From: UMGS1519 sp050951005
GTDB lineage: Bacteria; Actinomycetota; Coriobacteriia; Coriobacteriales; Eggerthellaceae
Direction of reading: 5' to 3'
Length of the DNA stretch: 64,000 nucleotides
NCBI GenBank assembly: GCA_050951005.1
Contig: JBMNIP010000002.1
Location: 701,398 to 765,397, forward strand
Below, one piece after another: positions 9,941 through 18,248 of the stretch. The notes beneath the pieces are model-generated. The model was not told the DNA's origin and did not search any database. It saw only the letters and a list, made by a program, of their open reading frames with translations. Every line of letters starts with the position of its first letter. Position 1 is the first letter of the stretch. The position numbers and the translations under genes were made by a program.

Positions 9941-10459
9941 ATGCAATACACCACCTGCATCCCGAATCCGCTTAAGACACTCGTAGCTGCAAGCGACGGC
10001 ACCGCGATTACCGGATTATGGTTCGAGGGGCAGAAGCATTTCGGGCGCACCCTTGGCACAACCCATGAACAGCACGATGACCTGCCTGTTTTCGATGAGC
10101 TCAGAGCATGGCTGGCAACCTATTTCGAAGGCCGTGACCCGGGCCCCGTGCCACCGTGCAAGCCGGAAGGGACGGCGTTCCAGCGCGCCGTGTGGCAACA
10201 GCTAGAGAAGATCCCCTACGGCACGCTGACAACCTATAGCGAGCTCGGCCACCGAGCGGCGCGGGAAACAGGGGAAAGCGCCTGGAACGCACGGGCGGTC
10301 GGCAGCGCCGTGGGACGCAACCCGATATGCATCCTGCTGCCCTGCCATCGCGTCGTCGGCTCGAACGGCAGCCTGACCGGCTATGCGGGCGGCATCGACA
10401 CGAAGGCCGCGCTGCTTGAGCTGGAAGGCGCTATCGATACGAAACGGGACATCCGTTAG
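9941..10459 (+). CDS. ogt: Methylated-DNA--protein-cysteine S-methyltransferase
   Basis: 172 residues, the normal length for Ogt. The suicide-cysteine motif PCHRVVGSNG and the preceding 'GRNPICILLPCHR' are intact, with the usual 'FQRAVWQQLEKIPYGTLTTY' helix-turn-helix region upstream. It removes O6-methylguanine lesions. It directly follows the Ada-AlkA gene on the same strand, so it is probably co-induced by it. Nothing unusual is seen. Confidence 0.95.
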   Translation: MQYTTCIPNPLKTLVAASDGTAITGLWFEGQKHFGRTLGTTHEQHDDLPVFDELRAWLATYFEGRDPGPVPPCKPEGTAFQRAVWQQLEKIPYGTLTTYSELGHRAARETGESAWNARAVGSAVGRNPICILLPCHRVVGSNGSLTGYAGGIDTKAALLELEGAIDTKRDIR

Positions 10460-10460
10460 C

Positions 10461-10600
10461 GCTGCCGAACCACGCCGACAGGAAGGAGCCGATCTGGTGG
10501 CAGATAGGATCATGTCCACCAGGCTCGTCCGCCACAATGCCGCCCACGACATACGAGAGACGCAAGAAAGAGGCGCAAATGGGGCCGTGCGCTGATATCC
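10461..10600 (-). pseudogene. Short remnant of an MFS transporter gene
   Basis: On the minus strand a stretch reading CHQIGSFLSAWFG matches CHQIGAFLSAWFG in the intact MFS carrier at 11521-12777. At DNA level about 40 bases are nearly identical (compare roughly 10463-10503 with 11643-11685). Outside this block the reading frame decays. It is best explained as the leftover of a second MFS gene or a partial duplication of the neighbour. Confidence 0.6.
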
Positions 10601-10632
10601 TTTCTTCAGGGCAACCGATGCAGGGAGGCACC

Positions 10633-11373
10633 ATGGAAGCATGCTTCAGAGACGAATTCGCCCGTACGTGGAAGACGTATTTCGGAAACGCGGAGCTGCC
10701 GATCACCATGCGATACGCGGACCGCATGCCCGCTCACGCGGAGTCGCCCGCCCAAGCAAAGGGCCCGCACCATTGCATCATCGACACGCTGAACCAGGTG
10801 CGTAAAGGGTCGACCATCGCCTTCTCTAAGGAGACCATCCGCTGCGGCGGAGGCATGCACTATCTGGGCTATGTCGAGAACTTCGACGCCTACCATGCGC
10901 ATATCGCAAAGTTCCTGTCAGAAACCGAGCGGTACAAGGAAACCCCCGAATGTGTCCGCGCCTACTTCAACGCCAGCGTACCGGAATTCCGGGCACCGGC
11001 ACCGTACTGCGTGTTCGCGCCTTGGAATGCTCCGAGCGAAGAGGACCCCGACCTGGTGATTTTCTTTTCCGAGCCAGATACATTGAGCGGACTGGTGGGC
11101 CTGGCGAATTTCGAACACACCGATGCCGATGGCGTAATCTGCCCGTGGGGTTCCGGCTGCTCGTCGATTGTCATGTTTCCGTACCTCGAGCGCGACCGGG
11201 AAGATCCGCGTGCCGTGCTGGGCATGTTCGACCCGTCCGCCCGTCCGTGCGTCGGGCCGCACGAGCTCACGTTCGCTTTGCCGTTTGAGCTGTTCAAGCA
11301 CCTGGCCAGCCGCATGGATGACACGTTTCTCACCACGAAGGCATGGGAGCGCGTGAGGGCTCGTATGAAGTGA
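10633..11373 (+). CDS. DUF169 family protein
   Basis: 246 residues starting at the ATG after GGGAGGCACC. The family hallmarks are visible: a conserved Cys-Gly-Gly near residue 75 ('ETIRCGGGMHYLG'), a central 'DLVIFFSEPDTLSGL' segment and a final 'WGSGCSSIVMFPYLE' with a conserved cysteine. DUF169 proteins are common in anaerobes and often sit near redox or C1 enzymes; their reaction is not established. Here the gene lies between a repair operon and a convergent MFS carrier, which gives no functional clue. Confidence 0.85.
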   Translation: MEACFRDEFARTWKTYFGNAELPITMRYADRMPAHAESPAQAKGPHHCIIDTLNQVRKGSTIAFSKETIRCGGGMHYLGYVENFDAYHAHIAKFLSETERYKETPECVRAYFNASVPEFRAPAPYCVFAPWNAPSEEDPDLVIFFSEPDTLSGLVGLANFEHTDADGVICPWGSGCSSIVMFPYLERDREDPRAVLGMFDPSARPCVGPHELTFALPFELFKHLASRMDDTFLTTKAWERVRARMK

Positions 11374-11520
11374 CGGGAGGAACGGCGCAGCTACGCGCTA
11401 CGGCGTTCTATCGACTCATCCGGCGTAGCGGGAATGCCGCGGACCGCATGTTGCTACAGCAAGCTGAGAAAACGAAGTGAGCTGCCTGCGGGGAGTCATG
11501 TGTGGGGTTTCGCGTACTGG

Positions 11521-12777
11521 TTACCCGCGGATCTGCGAGGCATCCTCGCGGATACGCAAGCTCATGATGCAGGCGAATGCGCACACGGCGATGTCGATGA
11601 TCCAGATAAGGTCGTACGCGCCCGTTGCATCCAAGATCACGCCGCCGAACCACGCCGACAGGAAGGCACCGATCTGGTGGCAGAAGAACAGCACGCCGAT
11701 GAGGGTAGCTACCTTGTGCAGCGAGAACGTATCGCTGACCAGACCTGACGTGGGCGACACCGTCGCGTCGCCGGTCAGCCCCAGGCCGATGGCGAACAGC
11801 ACGGCGAACGGCAGCGTTTTGGGCATAAGCACCAGGAACGCCGCCACCCACACGGCGCGGAACCCGTAGTAGAAGCCCAGCAGGTGCCCCTTGCGCACCC
11901 GCGTGGACAGCCACCCCGACAGCAGCGCACCCAGGATGGTCGCGATGCCGTAGACCGAGAAGGCCCAGGCCGCCGCGGCTGCATCGATGCCGTACAGCAC
12001 GTACTGGTTGAACAGGTGGCTTTCGATGATCACCATATGGAAGCCGCAGGTTGAAAACCCGGCTACCAGCAGCAGGAACGTGCGGTTATGAAGCGCGTCG
12101 CGGATATCCGCCACGCTCATAGTGCCGACGGGCTTGCCACTGCCGGCGCTAGCGGCCTTTTCGCGCCCATCGGCAAGCTCGCGCTTCCGATCGGCATCGC
12201 GCGAGGTAACCACAAAGGCGATGGGCACCAACGCAACCGTCGGAATCAGCAGCAAAAGCAATGTCAGCACCGTACCGAACGTGCTCAGCATCCACTGGAT
12301 CAAGGGCGACAGAATGAATCCCAGCATGCCCGCTGCCGCATTCAGCATGCCGGAGATGATCATGGCCCGGTCGGGGCCTACATAGTTGATGGCCGATGTC
12401 AGAATCAGCCCGAAGCCCAGCGCGCCCACGCCGATGCCGAAGCCGAACCCCAACGTCAGCAGCAGGGCCGCAAAGGAGCGCGACAAGGCCATGCCCACCA
12501 GGCTCGCCGCTACGATTCCCGCGCCGAGCACCAGCACGAAACGGTTCGAGCGCCGCGATGCAATCATGCCGAATACCGGCTGTGCCGCGCCGAAGGTGAT
12601 CTGCATGACCGCGATGCAGAAACTCACGTCTGCATAGCTGGCATTGCACTGCGTGGCAAGCGGCTGCAGCAGAATGCCGATGTCGCCGCGCAGGCCGGCA
12701 CCCAAGCCGTACAGCACGCAGGCAACCAAGCCGAATGCGATAACAGACAACAGCGGGGCAGATTTTTCTTCGGTCAT
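11521..12777 (-). CDS. MFS transporter, 12 transmembrane segments
   Basis: About 418 residues of regularly spaced hydrophobic helices with the MFS loop-2 region ('PVFGMIASRRSNRFVLVLG') and a C-terminal half repeat ('GALLSGWLSTRVRKGHLLG'). It resembles the cyanate-permease/YbfB-like and oxalate-formate-like carriers of organic anions; the substrate is unknown. A GTG nine codons upstream is also open, but neither start has a strong ribosome site; AGAAG precedes the ATG used here. It is convergent with the DUF169 gene. Confidence 0.85.
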   Translation of the reverse strand: MTEEKSAPLLSVIAFGLVACVLYGLGAGLRGDIGILLQPLATQCNASYADVSFCIAVMQITFGAAQPVFGMIASRRSNRFVLVLGAGIVAASLVGMALSRSFAALLLTLGFGFGIGVGALGFGLILTSAINYVGPDRAMIISGMLNAAAGMLGFILSPLIQWMLSTFGTVLTLLLLLIPTVALVPIAFVVTSRDADRKRELADGREKAASAGSGKPVGTMSVADIRDALHNRTFLLLVAGFSTCGFHMVIIESHLFNQYVLYGIDAAAAAWAFSVYGIATILGALLSGWLSTRVRKGHLLGFYYGFRAVWVAAFLVLMPKTLPFAVLFAIGLGLTGDATVSPTSGLVSDTFSLHKVATLIGVLFFCHQIGAFLSAWFGGVILDATGAYDLIWIIDIAVCAFACIMSLRIREDASQIRG

Positions 12778-13022
12778 GCGGAAACGTCTTCTATCTAGTT
12801 GCACTGGGAAAAGCGCCTGTCATGGGCAAAAAGCTTTGCCCATCCTAGCACATGGAAATGCCATCGGGCGGCCCTTTCGCCGCCGTTGCAACAGTAAAGG
12901 CAAACGGCATCAAGCACGAATGCACCGGCGCGAAAGCCACGCATCGGCATTGTGCCGGGACGCGAAAGGACCTGGAAACTTGGATGGACTCGCACTCCGC
13001 GTGCTCGAGAGTGTCACACGTA
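12778..13022. other. Intergenic, no gene recognised
   Basis: Upstream side of the MFS gene. Only short spurious frames occur here. The region leads into the repeat-rich scar that begins at 13023. Confidence 0.5.
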
Positions 13023-13310
13023 GAAAACCCGCTGAACCTGTGACGGTCCAACGGGTTTTCATGTGGGTGCTGCAACACCCACTAGCACGGCGGGCCATCC
13101 TTGTTCACTGAAAAGGGTGAGGCTATGAATGAATTAATTCATTCATAGGGCTGTTAATCGCCCTTGTCATAGTCATCAACTTGACTAAATAGTCAAGTCG
13201 GAACTCCAACTATAAAGGAAAACCACCACACGTTTATTGAGAACGGGTGGTTTTATCCAACGTCAAACCGCCGCGCTCTATGTCTGTAAGTATACCAGAA
13301 AGGGAAATAC
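13023..13310. repeat. Diverged dispersed repeat, copy A
   Basis: Begins with a hairpin (GAAAACCCG / CGGGTTTTC), then the block CATGTGGGTGCTG, a perfect 26-bp palindrome, 'AGGGCTGTTAATC', 'ACGTTTATTGAGAACGGG' and ends near 'CCGCGCTCTATGTCTG'. Copy B at 13486-13775 has the same order of blocks with many substitutions. On the minus strand both copies have short related frames (P-N-x4-S-G followed by E-R-G). Confidence 0.6.
13123..13148. repeat. Perfect 26-bp palindrome
   Basis: Thirteen-base arms (CTATGAATGAATT / AATTCATTCATAG) with no loop and no mismatch. Without a U tract it is not a terminator; a binding site for a dimeric protein or a recombination/replication site fits better. The counterpart in copy B is degenerate. 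Confidence 0.7.
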
Positions 13311-13485
13311 CTACATTCGGTTCTGCGATGTAAGTCAAGCTAACCGACTCGACACGCCGGTTGCGGAGACCTCGCCCCATGGCTGAGGATTTCTCCGTCC
13401 GAAAATCCATGAGCAATAGTGCCCGAGTTTCTGAACGAGATGCCTAGCTCTAAACTTGGCCGTCCCGCACAATACCGAAAAAAAT

Positions 13486-13775
13486 AAGCCCGCTGCATGT
13501 AGCTGCAACGGGCTTTCATGCGGGTGCTGTCAGGAGCAAGAAAAGCGCGACGTTACCCTTGAGCTGTTCAGGAGGTGGCGCGCATGGATGAATTATCCAA
13601 TCCGTAGGACTGATTATAGTCCTGCTGATAGTGCTTAATCGCCTGTAGCTATAGGTCGACCGCCTAAACGGCAAGGGACTGCCGCACGTTTTAGAAGAAC
13701 GGGCAATCACCTGGCCAATAGGTGAAAAACCGCGCTCCCACTCTGTGCACCCAGAAAAATTATATGCGATGGCGT
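13486..13775. repeat. Diverged dispersed repeat, copy B
   Basis: Same block order as copy A: hairpin AAGCCCG/CGGGCTT, CATGCGGGTGCTG, ATGGATGAATTATC, 'AGGACTGATTATAG', 'ACGTTTTAGAAGAACGGG' and 'CCGCGCTCCCACTCTG'. The divergence is high, indicating an old duplication. Confidence 0.55.
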
Positions 13776-13987
13776 TAGGCGCATCAACCACCGGCGATGC
13801 TAACGACTGCCCCTAATTGCGATGGCCGCTCCTGTCATGCAATACCAAGATTCACCGATGCCATGCAGCTCTTTCGCAACGTAACATAAAGTACGTCGCT
13901 AACAATAAATCGGATGCAAGAAATACCTTCTGTATGCTAGAAGCTACCAAGACGCTCGGTAAGAACAGAGGAAAGAAAAGGGTTGGA

Positions 13988-14260
13988 ATGAATGCATCTA
14001 CGGCATTGAAGAAAGCAGTGCAAATCGCGGGAGTGAGGGTTTCGCACATCGGCGGGCTCATCGGGAAGTCGCGGGCTTGGGGCAACGCGGCTATCACCTC
14101 TGAGAATCCGAGCATCGACACGATGTCGTCCGTTGCGCACCTATGCGGATACCGTGTATCGCTCATCCCGTACGACTACGAGAGGAAGCCTGGGGAGATT
14201 GTGATAGACGCACCCAAAAATGTCAGCAGAATTGAACCGCTCGGCAAACCTTACATTTAG
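13988..14260 (+). CDS. Small phage-like protein, possible helix-turn-helix
   Basis: 90 residues from the ATG after AAAAGGGTTGGA. The sequence has a helix-turn-helix-like middle ('VRVSHIGGLIGKSRAWGN', 'PSIDTMSSVAHLCGYRVSLIPYD'), similar in layout to XRE-type regulators that count repeats of '(S/T)xxxIAxxxGYxxxL'. The family is not recognised with certainty. It is isolated in the A+T-rich scar, consistent with prophage or plasmid residue. Confidence 0.6.
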   Translation: MNASTALKKAVQIAGVRVSHIGGLIGKSRAWGNAAITSENPSIDTMSSVAHLCGYRVSLIPYDYERKPGEIVIDAPKNVSRIEPLGKPYI

Positions 14261-14325
14261 CAAATTCTATTGCTGTTCCAAACAACTGTAGCAGGAACGC
14301 AGCAACCGATCGGCACAAAAACAGC

Positions 14326-14372
14326 GACCCCGCTGCAGATAATGCAACGGGGCCACATGTGCATGCTGATTG
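14326..14372. repeat. Third copy (partial) of the hairpin/CATGTG repeat
   Basis: CCCCG...CGGGG stem followed by CACATGTGCATGCTG, matching the start of copies A and B. Only the first ~47 bases are recognisable. Confidence 0.45.
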
Positions 14373-14547
14373 CAATACAAGCCTGGCGCAATCGACTGCT
14401 CCTGAAAGAAGACAGACGCTATTAACAACCTGATTGGGTTCGTCGGATTGCCGGCGGCCTTTACGTTTACTATCGGATGTATACCTTCTTGACCTTGACT
14501 ACCTTGAGTGTCTTTCCATAGATCTTTCCATGCAATGAAAGCCATCG

Positions 14548-14798
14548 CTACAAGGAGCCCTCTGAAATGATTTCGCCAACATCCTCGGCATCTACGTCCA
14601 TGTTGAAGAAGATCGGCGCATAGTTCAGCGCTTTGCCATCGAATTTGCGGATTACGATAGGGTCTTTGTCCCGCCTACATGAACAGCGCCGTCAACATTG
14701 TCGAATACATAGTTGTCACTGTATTCCTGATAATGGTTGATAGGATGGGGGTATTTCTCCCTTGCAATGCTTAGCGCCTGGTCGAAAGAACAGCTCAT
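14548..14798 (-). pseudogene. Frameshifted small orphan gene, immunity-protein-like
   Basis: Starts at an ATG 6 nt after GGGAGGG and reads M-S-C-S-F-D-Q-A-L-S-I-A in one frame up to 'VHVGG'. It then continues in another frame as 'DKDPIVIRKFDGKALNYAPIFFNMD' to a TAG. One missing base around 14670 explains the break; the restored product would be about 83 residues. Its pattern (A-x3-A, Y-Y-V-F, D-G-K-A-L-N) matches the intact gene at 15067-15315, so the two are paralogues. The size and layout recall small immunity proteins of polymorphic toxin systems, which is only a suggestion. Confidence 0.6.
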
Positions 14799-15066
14799 GC
14801 CATACCCTCCCTTGGAATGAACGCGTTGGTCGCAAATTCGGTAACTGCTAGCAGCTTAAGCCAACTGCCTCTACAATGTCAGCTCTTGAAAAGATAGCTC
14901 GGGCGCATCGTTCGTTCGGTCGTTGGCCAACAGGACTAAGAGCCATCACTGCGTATGCGGTGAGCGCCGTCTTTAGCGCATATTGATAGAATATAGCTAG
15001 TAGGAACAGACAATCTGAGAATCCCAGGTCGTGCCAAAATCTGTTACTCATGCCAAAGGGTGGAAA

Positions 15067-15315
15067 ATGACTTTTCATGAAGCCGTAGCTGTTGCTGAGA
15101 TGTACATCGACAGGGCTGACATGTATAAAGATTTCAAGAACTACTACGTTTTTGAGCGTGACTCTGAGGTTGAAAGAATTTCATCGGAGGGCATGATTGC
15201 CGTCAGCAAGGATAGTGGGGAGTGTTTCAACTTCGTCGCCGTCATCCCGAAACTAGGTAAATGCCTAGGGGTGTACCGGCGCGACAACAAAGGAACGTTC
15301 CAGAAAACAAGCTAG
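15067..15315 (+). CDS. Small orphan protein, paralogue of the frameshifted neighbour
   Basis: 82 residues from the ATG after GGGTGGAAA; a start 36 bases earlier is less supported. It shows 'FHEAVAVAEMYI', 'NYYVFERD' and 'DSGECFNF', the same spaced pattern as the opposite-strand frameshifted gene at 14548-14798. Many short immunity or addiction-associated proteins have such 'VSKDSGEC(F/L)NF' strands, but no toxin gene is next to it. Function unknown. Confidence 0.6.
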   Translation: MTFHEAVAVAEMYIDRADMYKDFKNYYVFERDSEVERISSEGMIAVSKDSGECFNFVAVIPKLGKCLGVYRRDNKGTFQKTS

Positions 15316-15420
15316 TAATTCCTTGCATCAATTCTTTCAGCCGTCAAACTTGAACGGCTTTCTTATTTCTTTGACGAAGGTAAGCATGTTGAAAAAATGC
15401 TCTCATTTCTAACGATGCAA

Positions 15421-15448
15421 GATTATCCCCGCGGATGCGGGGATCACC
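15421..15448. repeat. Orphan type I-E-like CRISPR repeat
   Basis: A 28-base unit with the CCCCGC...GCGGGG hairpin core and ATCACC end typical of type I-E repeats. It differs from the second copy at 15870-15897 at four positions. There is no array and no cas gene in the window. Confidence 0.6.
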
Positions 15449-15587
15449 AATCATCTGCCATCACTCTTCAAGTAGTCGTAGCGGTGACGTGAGAGCCATG
15501 TCGTACAGTAGCGCTCCTCGTATTTCCTATTCTCCCTGATGCAAATCAGGGTGATAATCGAGATAATCGTTACAATCATGTTCGTCG

Positions 15588-15875
15588 TCATCCCCAGTAT
15601 TCGATGCCGAACAGCTCGCACTCGCGTCGCTGTAGATTCTCGAAATCATTCAAATAAGCGCCTATCAGCTCATCGTCTTCGGCCGCCGTTTCATCGTCGG
15701 CGTCAATTTTGGCATACCAGATTTTCTCTTCGGTTTCAGCCCATTTGGCCCACCATGCAATATCAGCATCGGTAGCAACAATAAAAGCTCCATTATCATC
15801 GGTGGAAAACTCGACACCAGAATTCCCCATGATGTCGGCAAGCAAATCTTCGCCTATGTTGCAATCGGGGATCAT
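15588..15875 (-). CDS. Small acidic protein whose start lies in a CRISPR-like repeat
   Basis: About 95 acidic residues ('DADIAWWAKWAETEEKIWYAKIDADDETAAEDDE') ending in 'CELFGIEYWG'. The only good start, an ATG seven bases after GCGGGG, falls inside the CRISPR-like repeat at 15870-15897. The frame stays open for 36 codons further up without looking like protein. The native N-terminus may therefore have been replaced when the repeat joined it. Family not recognised. Confidence 0.45.
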   Translation of the reverse strand: MIPDCNIGEDLLADIMGNSGVEFSTDDNGAFIVATDADIAWWAKWAETEEKIWYAKIDADDETAAEDDELIGAYLNDFENLQRRECELFGIEYWG

Positions 15876-15897
15876 CCCCGCACATGCGGGGAGCACC
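15870..15897. repeat. Orphan type I-E-like CRISPR repeat, second copy
   Basis: 28 bases with core CCCCGCACATGCGGGG and flank GAGCACC, very close to actinobacterial type I-E repeats read on the other strand. It is separated from the first copy by 421 bases that contain a gene, so this is a relic, not an array. Confidence 0.65.
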
Positions 15898-15971
15898 GAG
15901 CAGAAACATCGCCGCAATGGCCCTGCACTACCCCGCTCCTCCTGAAAATCTGCCATCTTTTCGCTGTCAGT

Positions 15972-16024
15972 TTGACATACCAAAATTATTGTCTATAATG
16001 CCTCTATGTAAAGGTTATGTTACA
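15972..16024 (+). promoter_or_regulatory. Consensus promoter and candidate MarR operator
   Basis: TTGACA, 16 bases, TATAAT at 15972-15999, an almost ideal sigma-70 promoter pointing at marR. Just downstream TGTAA-N8-TTACA (16007-16024) is an inverted repeat in the start-site region, suited to autorepression by the encoded MarR. Confidence 0.65.
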
Positions 16025-16114
16025 CAGGTACGGATGCGGGACTGGCATGAAAAACAGCAACGCGTAAACCGACAACGACAACCCCGCATCACGGTAACCT
16101 GAACGGAGGTACCC

Positions 16115-16534
16115 ATGAATCGAAAAGACAGCTACCTGGTTATCTATGCTCACCGTTTGGTGAACCGCATGGACCGTCTAACGTCGGACATCTGCCGCAA
16201 GCACGGTCTGACCCTTCCGCAATTCGGCGTCCTCGAAGCGCTTTACTCGAAGGGCAGCCTGCCGGTGGGAAAGGTAAAGGATCTGGTACTCAGCAGCGAT
16301 GGCACCATCCCGCTTATCGTGCACAACCTGCAGAAAGCAGGCTATGTCTCCACCGAGAAGGACCCCAACGACGGCAGGCGCAAGATTCTGAGCCTCACCA
16401 ACGAGGGCCGCGCAGTCGTGAAACCCGCAATCAAGGAGAACGAAAAGGCCTTGGCGCGCGAGCTTTCCGACTGGAGTGCCGATGAGAAGGCGGAGTTGAT
16501 TAAAATGCTCAGCAAGCACGACGTCGGCGCTTGA
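16115..16534 (+). CDS. MarR-family transcriptional regulator
   Basis: 139 residues with the winged-helix core 'LTLPQFGVLEALYSKGSLPVGKVKDLV', 'IPLIVHNLQKAGYVSTEKDPNDGRRKILSLTNEG'. The DPNDGR(R/K) wing is diagnostic. Start after GGAGGTACCC. Two cysteine-free termini suggest ligand rather than thiol sensing, except for one Cys in 'DICRK', which could be redox-active as in some MarR/OhrR proteins. Likely controls itself and the methyltransferase/DsbA genes downstream. Confidence 0.92.
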   Translation: MNRKDSYLVIYAHRLVNRMDRLTSDICRKHGLTLPQFGVLEALYSKGSLPVGKVKDLVLSSDGTIPLIVHNLQKAGYVSTEKDPNDGRRKILSLTNEGRAVVKPAIKENEKALARELSDWSADEKAELIKMLSKHDVGA

Positions 16535-16555
16535 AGGCCCGCTTCGGCCACACGC

Positions 16556-17140
16556 CTGCTGGATCTGCTCCCCTCCTGGCGCAACCTGCAAGTACTCGAC
16601 TTGGGATGCAGCACCTGCAAGGAAGGCGAGGCGCTGCTTGATGCCGGAGTGCACCTTACCTGCGTAGACCAAGACAGCGTGACGCTGGCACAAACGGCAA
16701 AGCGGCTTCCCGCGGCCACGTGCATCGCGTCGGATGCCGCACGGTTTGTTCCCCCTTCTGGCAAACGCTTCGATGTGGTGCTCTTCCGCCGCCCCGACGT
16801 GGCAATCCAGAGCGAAAGCTGGCATGCCGCGTTCGCAAAGATCCCCAGCTGGATTGCAGAAGGCGGACACGTTCTGGTAACGACCCCGGGAGCCTGGGAA
16901 GCACGCATCGTGCGCACCTGGCTGCAGGAAGCGGGAGCACAGCATATCAAGGAGGTTCGCATGGATTGGCAAGATGAACAGCATGCCCTTATCGCAGAGG
17001 GCATCGAACCGCGCAGTGAACAGCAACAAGGGCAAACCCTCGCAGAGCTGCTTGCCTGGGAATCGAGCGACGTTCCCATGGTCTGCGATGTGCGCACGGG
17101 ACAATGCACGCCGGTAGGCGATGCCGGCCTCGATCGCTGA
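16556..17140 (+). CDS. SAM-dependent methyltransferase-like protein, start uncertain or broken
   Basis: The readable part begins with motif I 'VLDLGCSTCKEG', followed by 'FDVVLFRRPDVA' and 'IAEGGHVLVTTPG', a short class I methyltransferase fold. The frame is the same as that of marR and continues straight from its TGA with 22 codons before motif I, yet no ATG, GTG or ribosome site exists in it. A TTG overlapping the marR stop (TTGA) starts 'KARFGH' in another frame that would need one base change to join. So the gene is either translationally coupled from a rare start, frameshifted, or truncated at the N-terminus. The motif I glycine (GxG) is replaced by Cys, which may affect SAM binding. Confidence 0.55.
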   Translation: MLDLLPSWRNLQVLDLGCSTCKEGEALLDAGVHLTCVDQDSVTLAQTAKRLPAATCIASDAARFVPPSGKRFDVVLFRRPDVAIQSESWHAAFAKIPSWIAEGGHVLVTTPGAWEARIVRTWLQEAGAQHIKEVRMDWQDEQHALIAEGIEPRSEQQQGQTLAELLAWESSDVPMVCDVRTGQCTPVGDAGLDR

Positions 17141-17165
17141 TCGACCTTGTTTTTTCTTTTGCCCT

Positions 17166-17187
17166 TATACCTCTAGGTAGAGTATAT
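17166..17187. promoter_or_regulatory. Candidate operator upstream of the DsbA-family gene
   Basis: CTCTA-GG-TAGAG inverted repeat flanked by TATAC and TATAT, about 85 bases before the start codon. A plausible site for the nearby MarR or another dimeric regulator; no proof. Confidence 0.35.
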
Positions 17188-17269
17188 GACCGATTCGTTG
17201 GAGGCAGCTCACGCCCCTCCCGCATTCAGCAGTAGCAAAGTTTCGTTCTCAACCGAAAGGAAAATCATC

Positions 17270-18229
17270 ATGAACGCAGCAACCGAAGAAAAGAACATCC
17301 CTACCGCAGGTACCGCGGCCCCTGAAGAAAACAGCGCCGCCCAGGCACCCGCCAACCAGCCGAGCGACCTGAAGGTGAAGGCGCTCGTATTCACCGACCC
17401 CTACTGCTCGTGGTGCTGGGGAACCGAGCCGATGATCTTGGCGATGATGGAGCACTATCGCGATCAGCTGCATATGGAATACGTGTTCGGCGGGCTGATC
17501 CGCGACCTGGACGACTTCTACGACGCCACCAACGACATCCGCGATGCAGCCGCAGTGGAACCCCACTGGGCGATGGTCTCGGAACGCACCGGCCAGCCCA
17601 TCGACGAGAAGCTGTGGCGGGACATCGGCAAGATCCGCCACTTCAGCAGCTGGCCCGCCAATGTCGCAGCTAAGGCCGCATTCCTCCAGGGCGAGAAGCA
17701 GGGCTTCGACTACCTGCGCCGCCTGCGTCAGGCCGCCCTCACCGAGCGCACCATCATCAGCAACGAGGAAGAGTACAATCGCCTGGCACGCGAGGTGCCG
17801 TCGCTTGACTATCAGGCGTTCCGTGCCGCCCTCGACTCCGGCGATGCGGAGCGGGCGTTCCAGAAGGACCAGGAGACCTGCGCAATCTGGCAGACATACG
17901 GGTTCCCGACCATCCTCTTCTATAAGGCAGACGTGGATGTCAACGACATCTCCTCGCTAAACAAGAGCAATGCCGTGTATGTGGGCGGGCATCGCAGCAT
18001 GGAAACCTACGACGAGGTCATCCGCAAGCTGGCACCCGGCATCCGGCAATACGACCCGCGCCCCGAAACGGAGCTGCTGAAGCTGTACGGCCCCATGACG
18101 GAACGCGAGCTGGCGCAGATTGCCGGACGCGACACCGCATCCGAGCTGGACGTCCTCGAAAAGCTTGAAGAACAGGGGAAGATTGCGCGCAGCGAGCGGG
18201 TTCGCGGAAGCATCTGGCGCATCAAGTAG
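17270..18229 (+). CDS. Cytoplasmic DsbA-family oxidoreductase (FrnE/SpxH-like) with C-terminal extension
   Basis: 319 residues. After a disordered Ala/Glu/Pro-rich N-terminus comes the thioredoxin-fold start 'VFTDPYCSWCWGTEP' (CSWC active site), then the helical insertion and the cis-Pro region 'YGFPTILFY'. There is no signal peptide, so it acts inside the cell, like FrnE or the Spx adaptor SpxH/YjbH. The last ~80 residues ('LKLYGPMTERELAQIAG...LEEQGKIARSERVRGSIWRIK') look like a winged-helix/clamp extension. Preceded by AAAGGAAAATC. It is followed after 19 bases by the Fic gene. Confidence 0.85.
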   Translation: MNAATEEKNIPTAGTAAPEENSAAQAPANQPSDLKVKALVFTDPYCSWCWGTEPMILAMMEHYRDQLHMEYVFGGLIRDLDDFYDATNDIRDAAAVEPHWAMVSERTGQPIDEKLWRDIGKIRHFSSWPANVAAKAAFLQGEKQGFDYLRRLRQAALTERTIISNEEEYNRLAREVPSLDYQAFRAALDSGDAERAFQKDQETCAIWQTYGFPTILFYKADVDVNDISSLNKSNAVYVGGHRSMETYDEVIRKLAPGIRQYDPRPETELLKLYGPMTERELAQIAGRDTASELDVLEKLEEQGKIARSERVRGSIWRIK

Positions 18230-18248
18230 AAGGAACAGGAGGCGAACC

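Noticed and set aside
14267..14545. 92-codon minus-strand frame
   Set aside because: Runs through the third hairpin repeat; no ribosome site or protein-like pattern.
14848..15078. 76-codon minus-strand frame
   Set aside because: Overlaps the head of the supported gene at 15067 and has no ribosome site.
15421..15897. CRISPR array
   Set aside because: Only two diverged repeat units 421 bases apart with a gene between them and no cas genes; recorded as orphan repeats.
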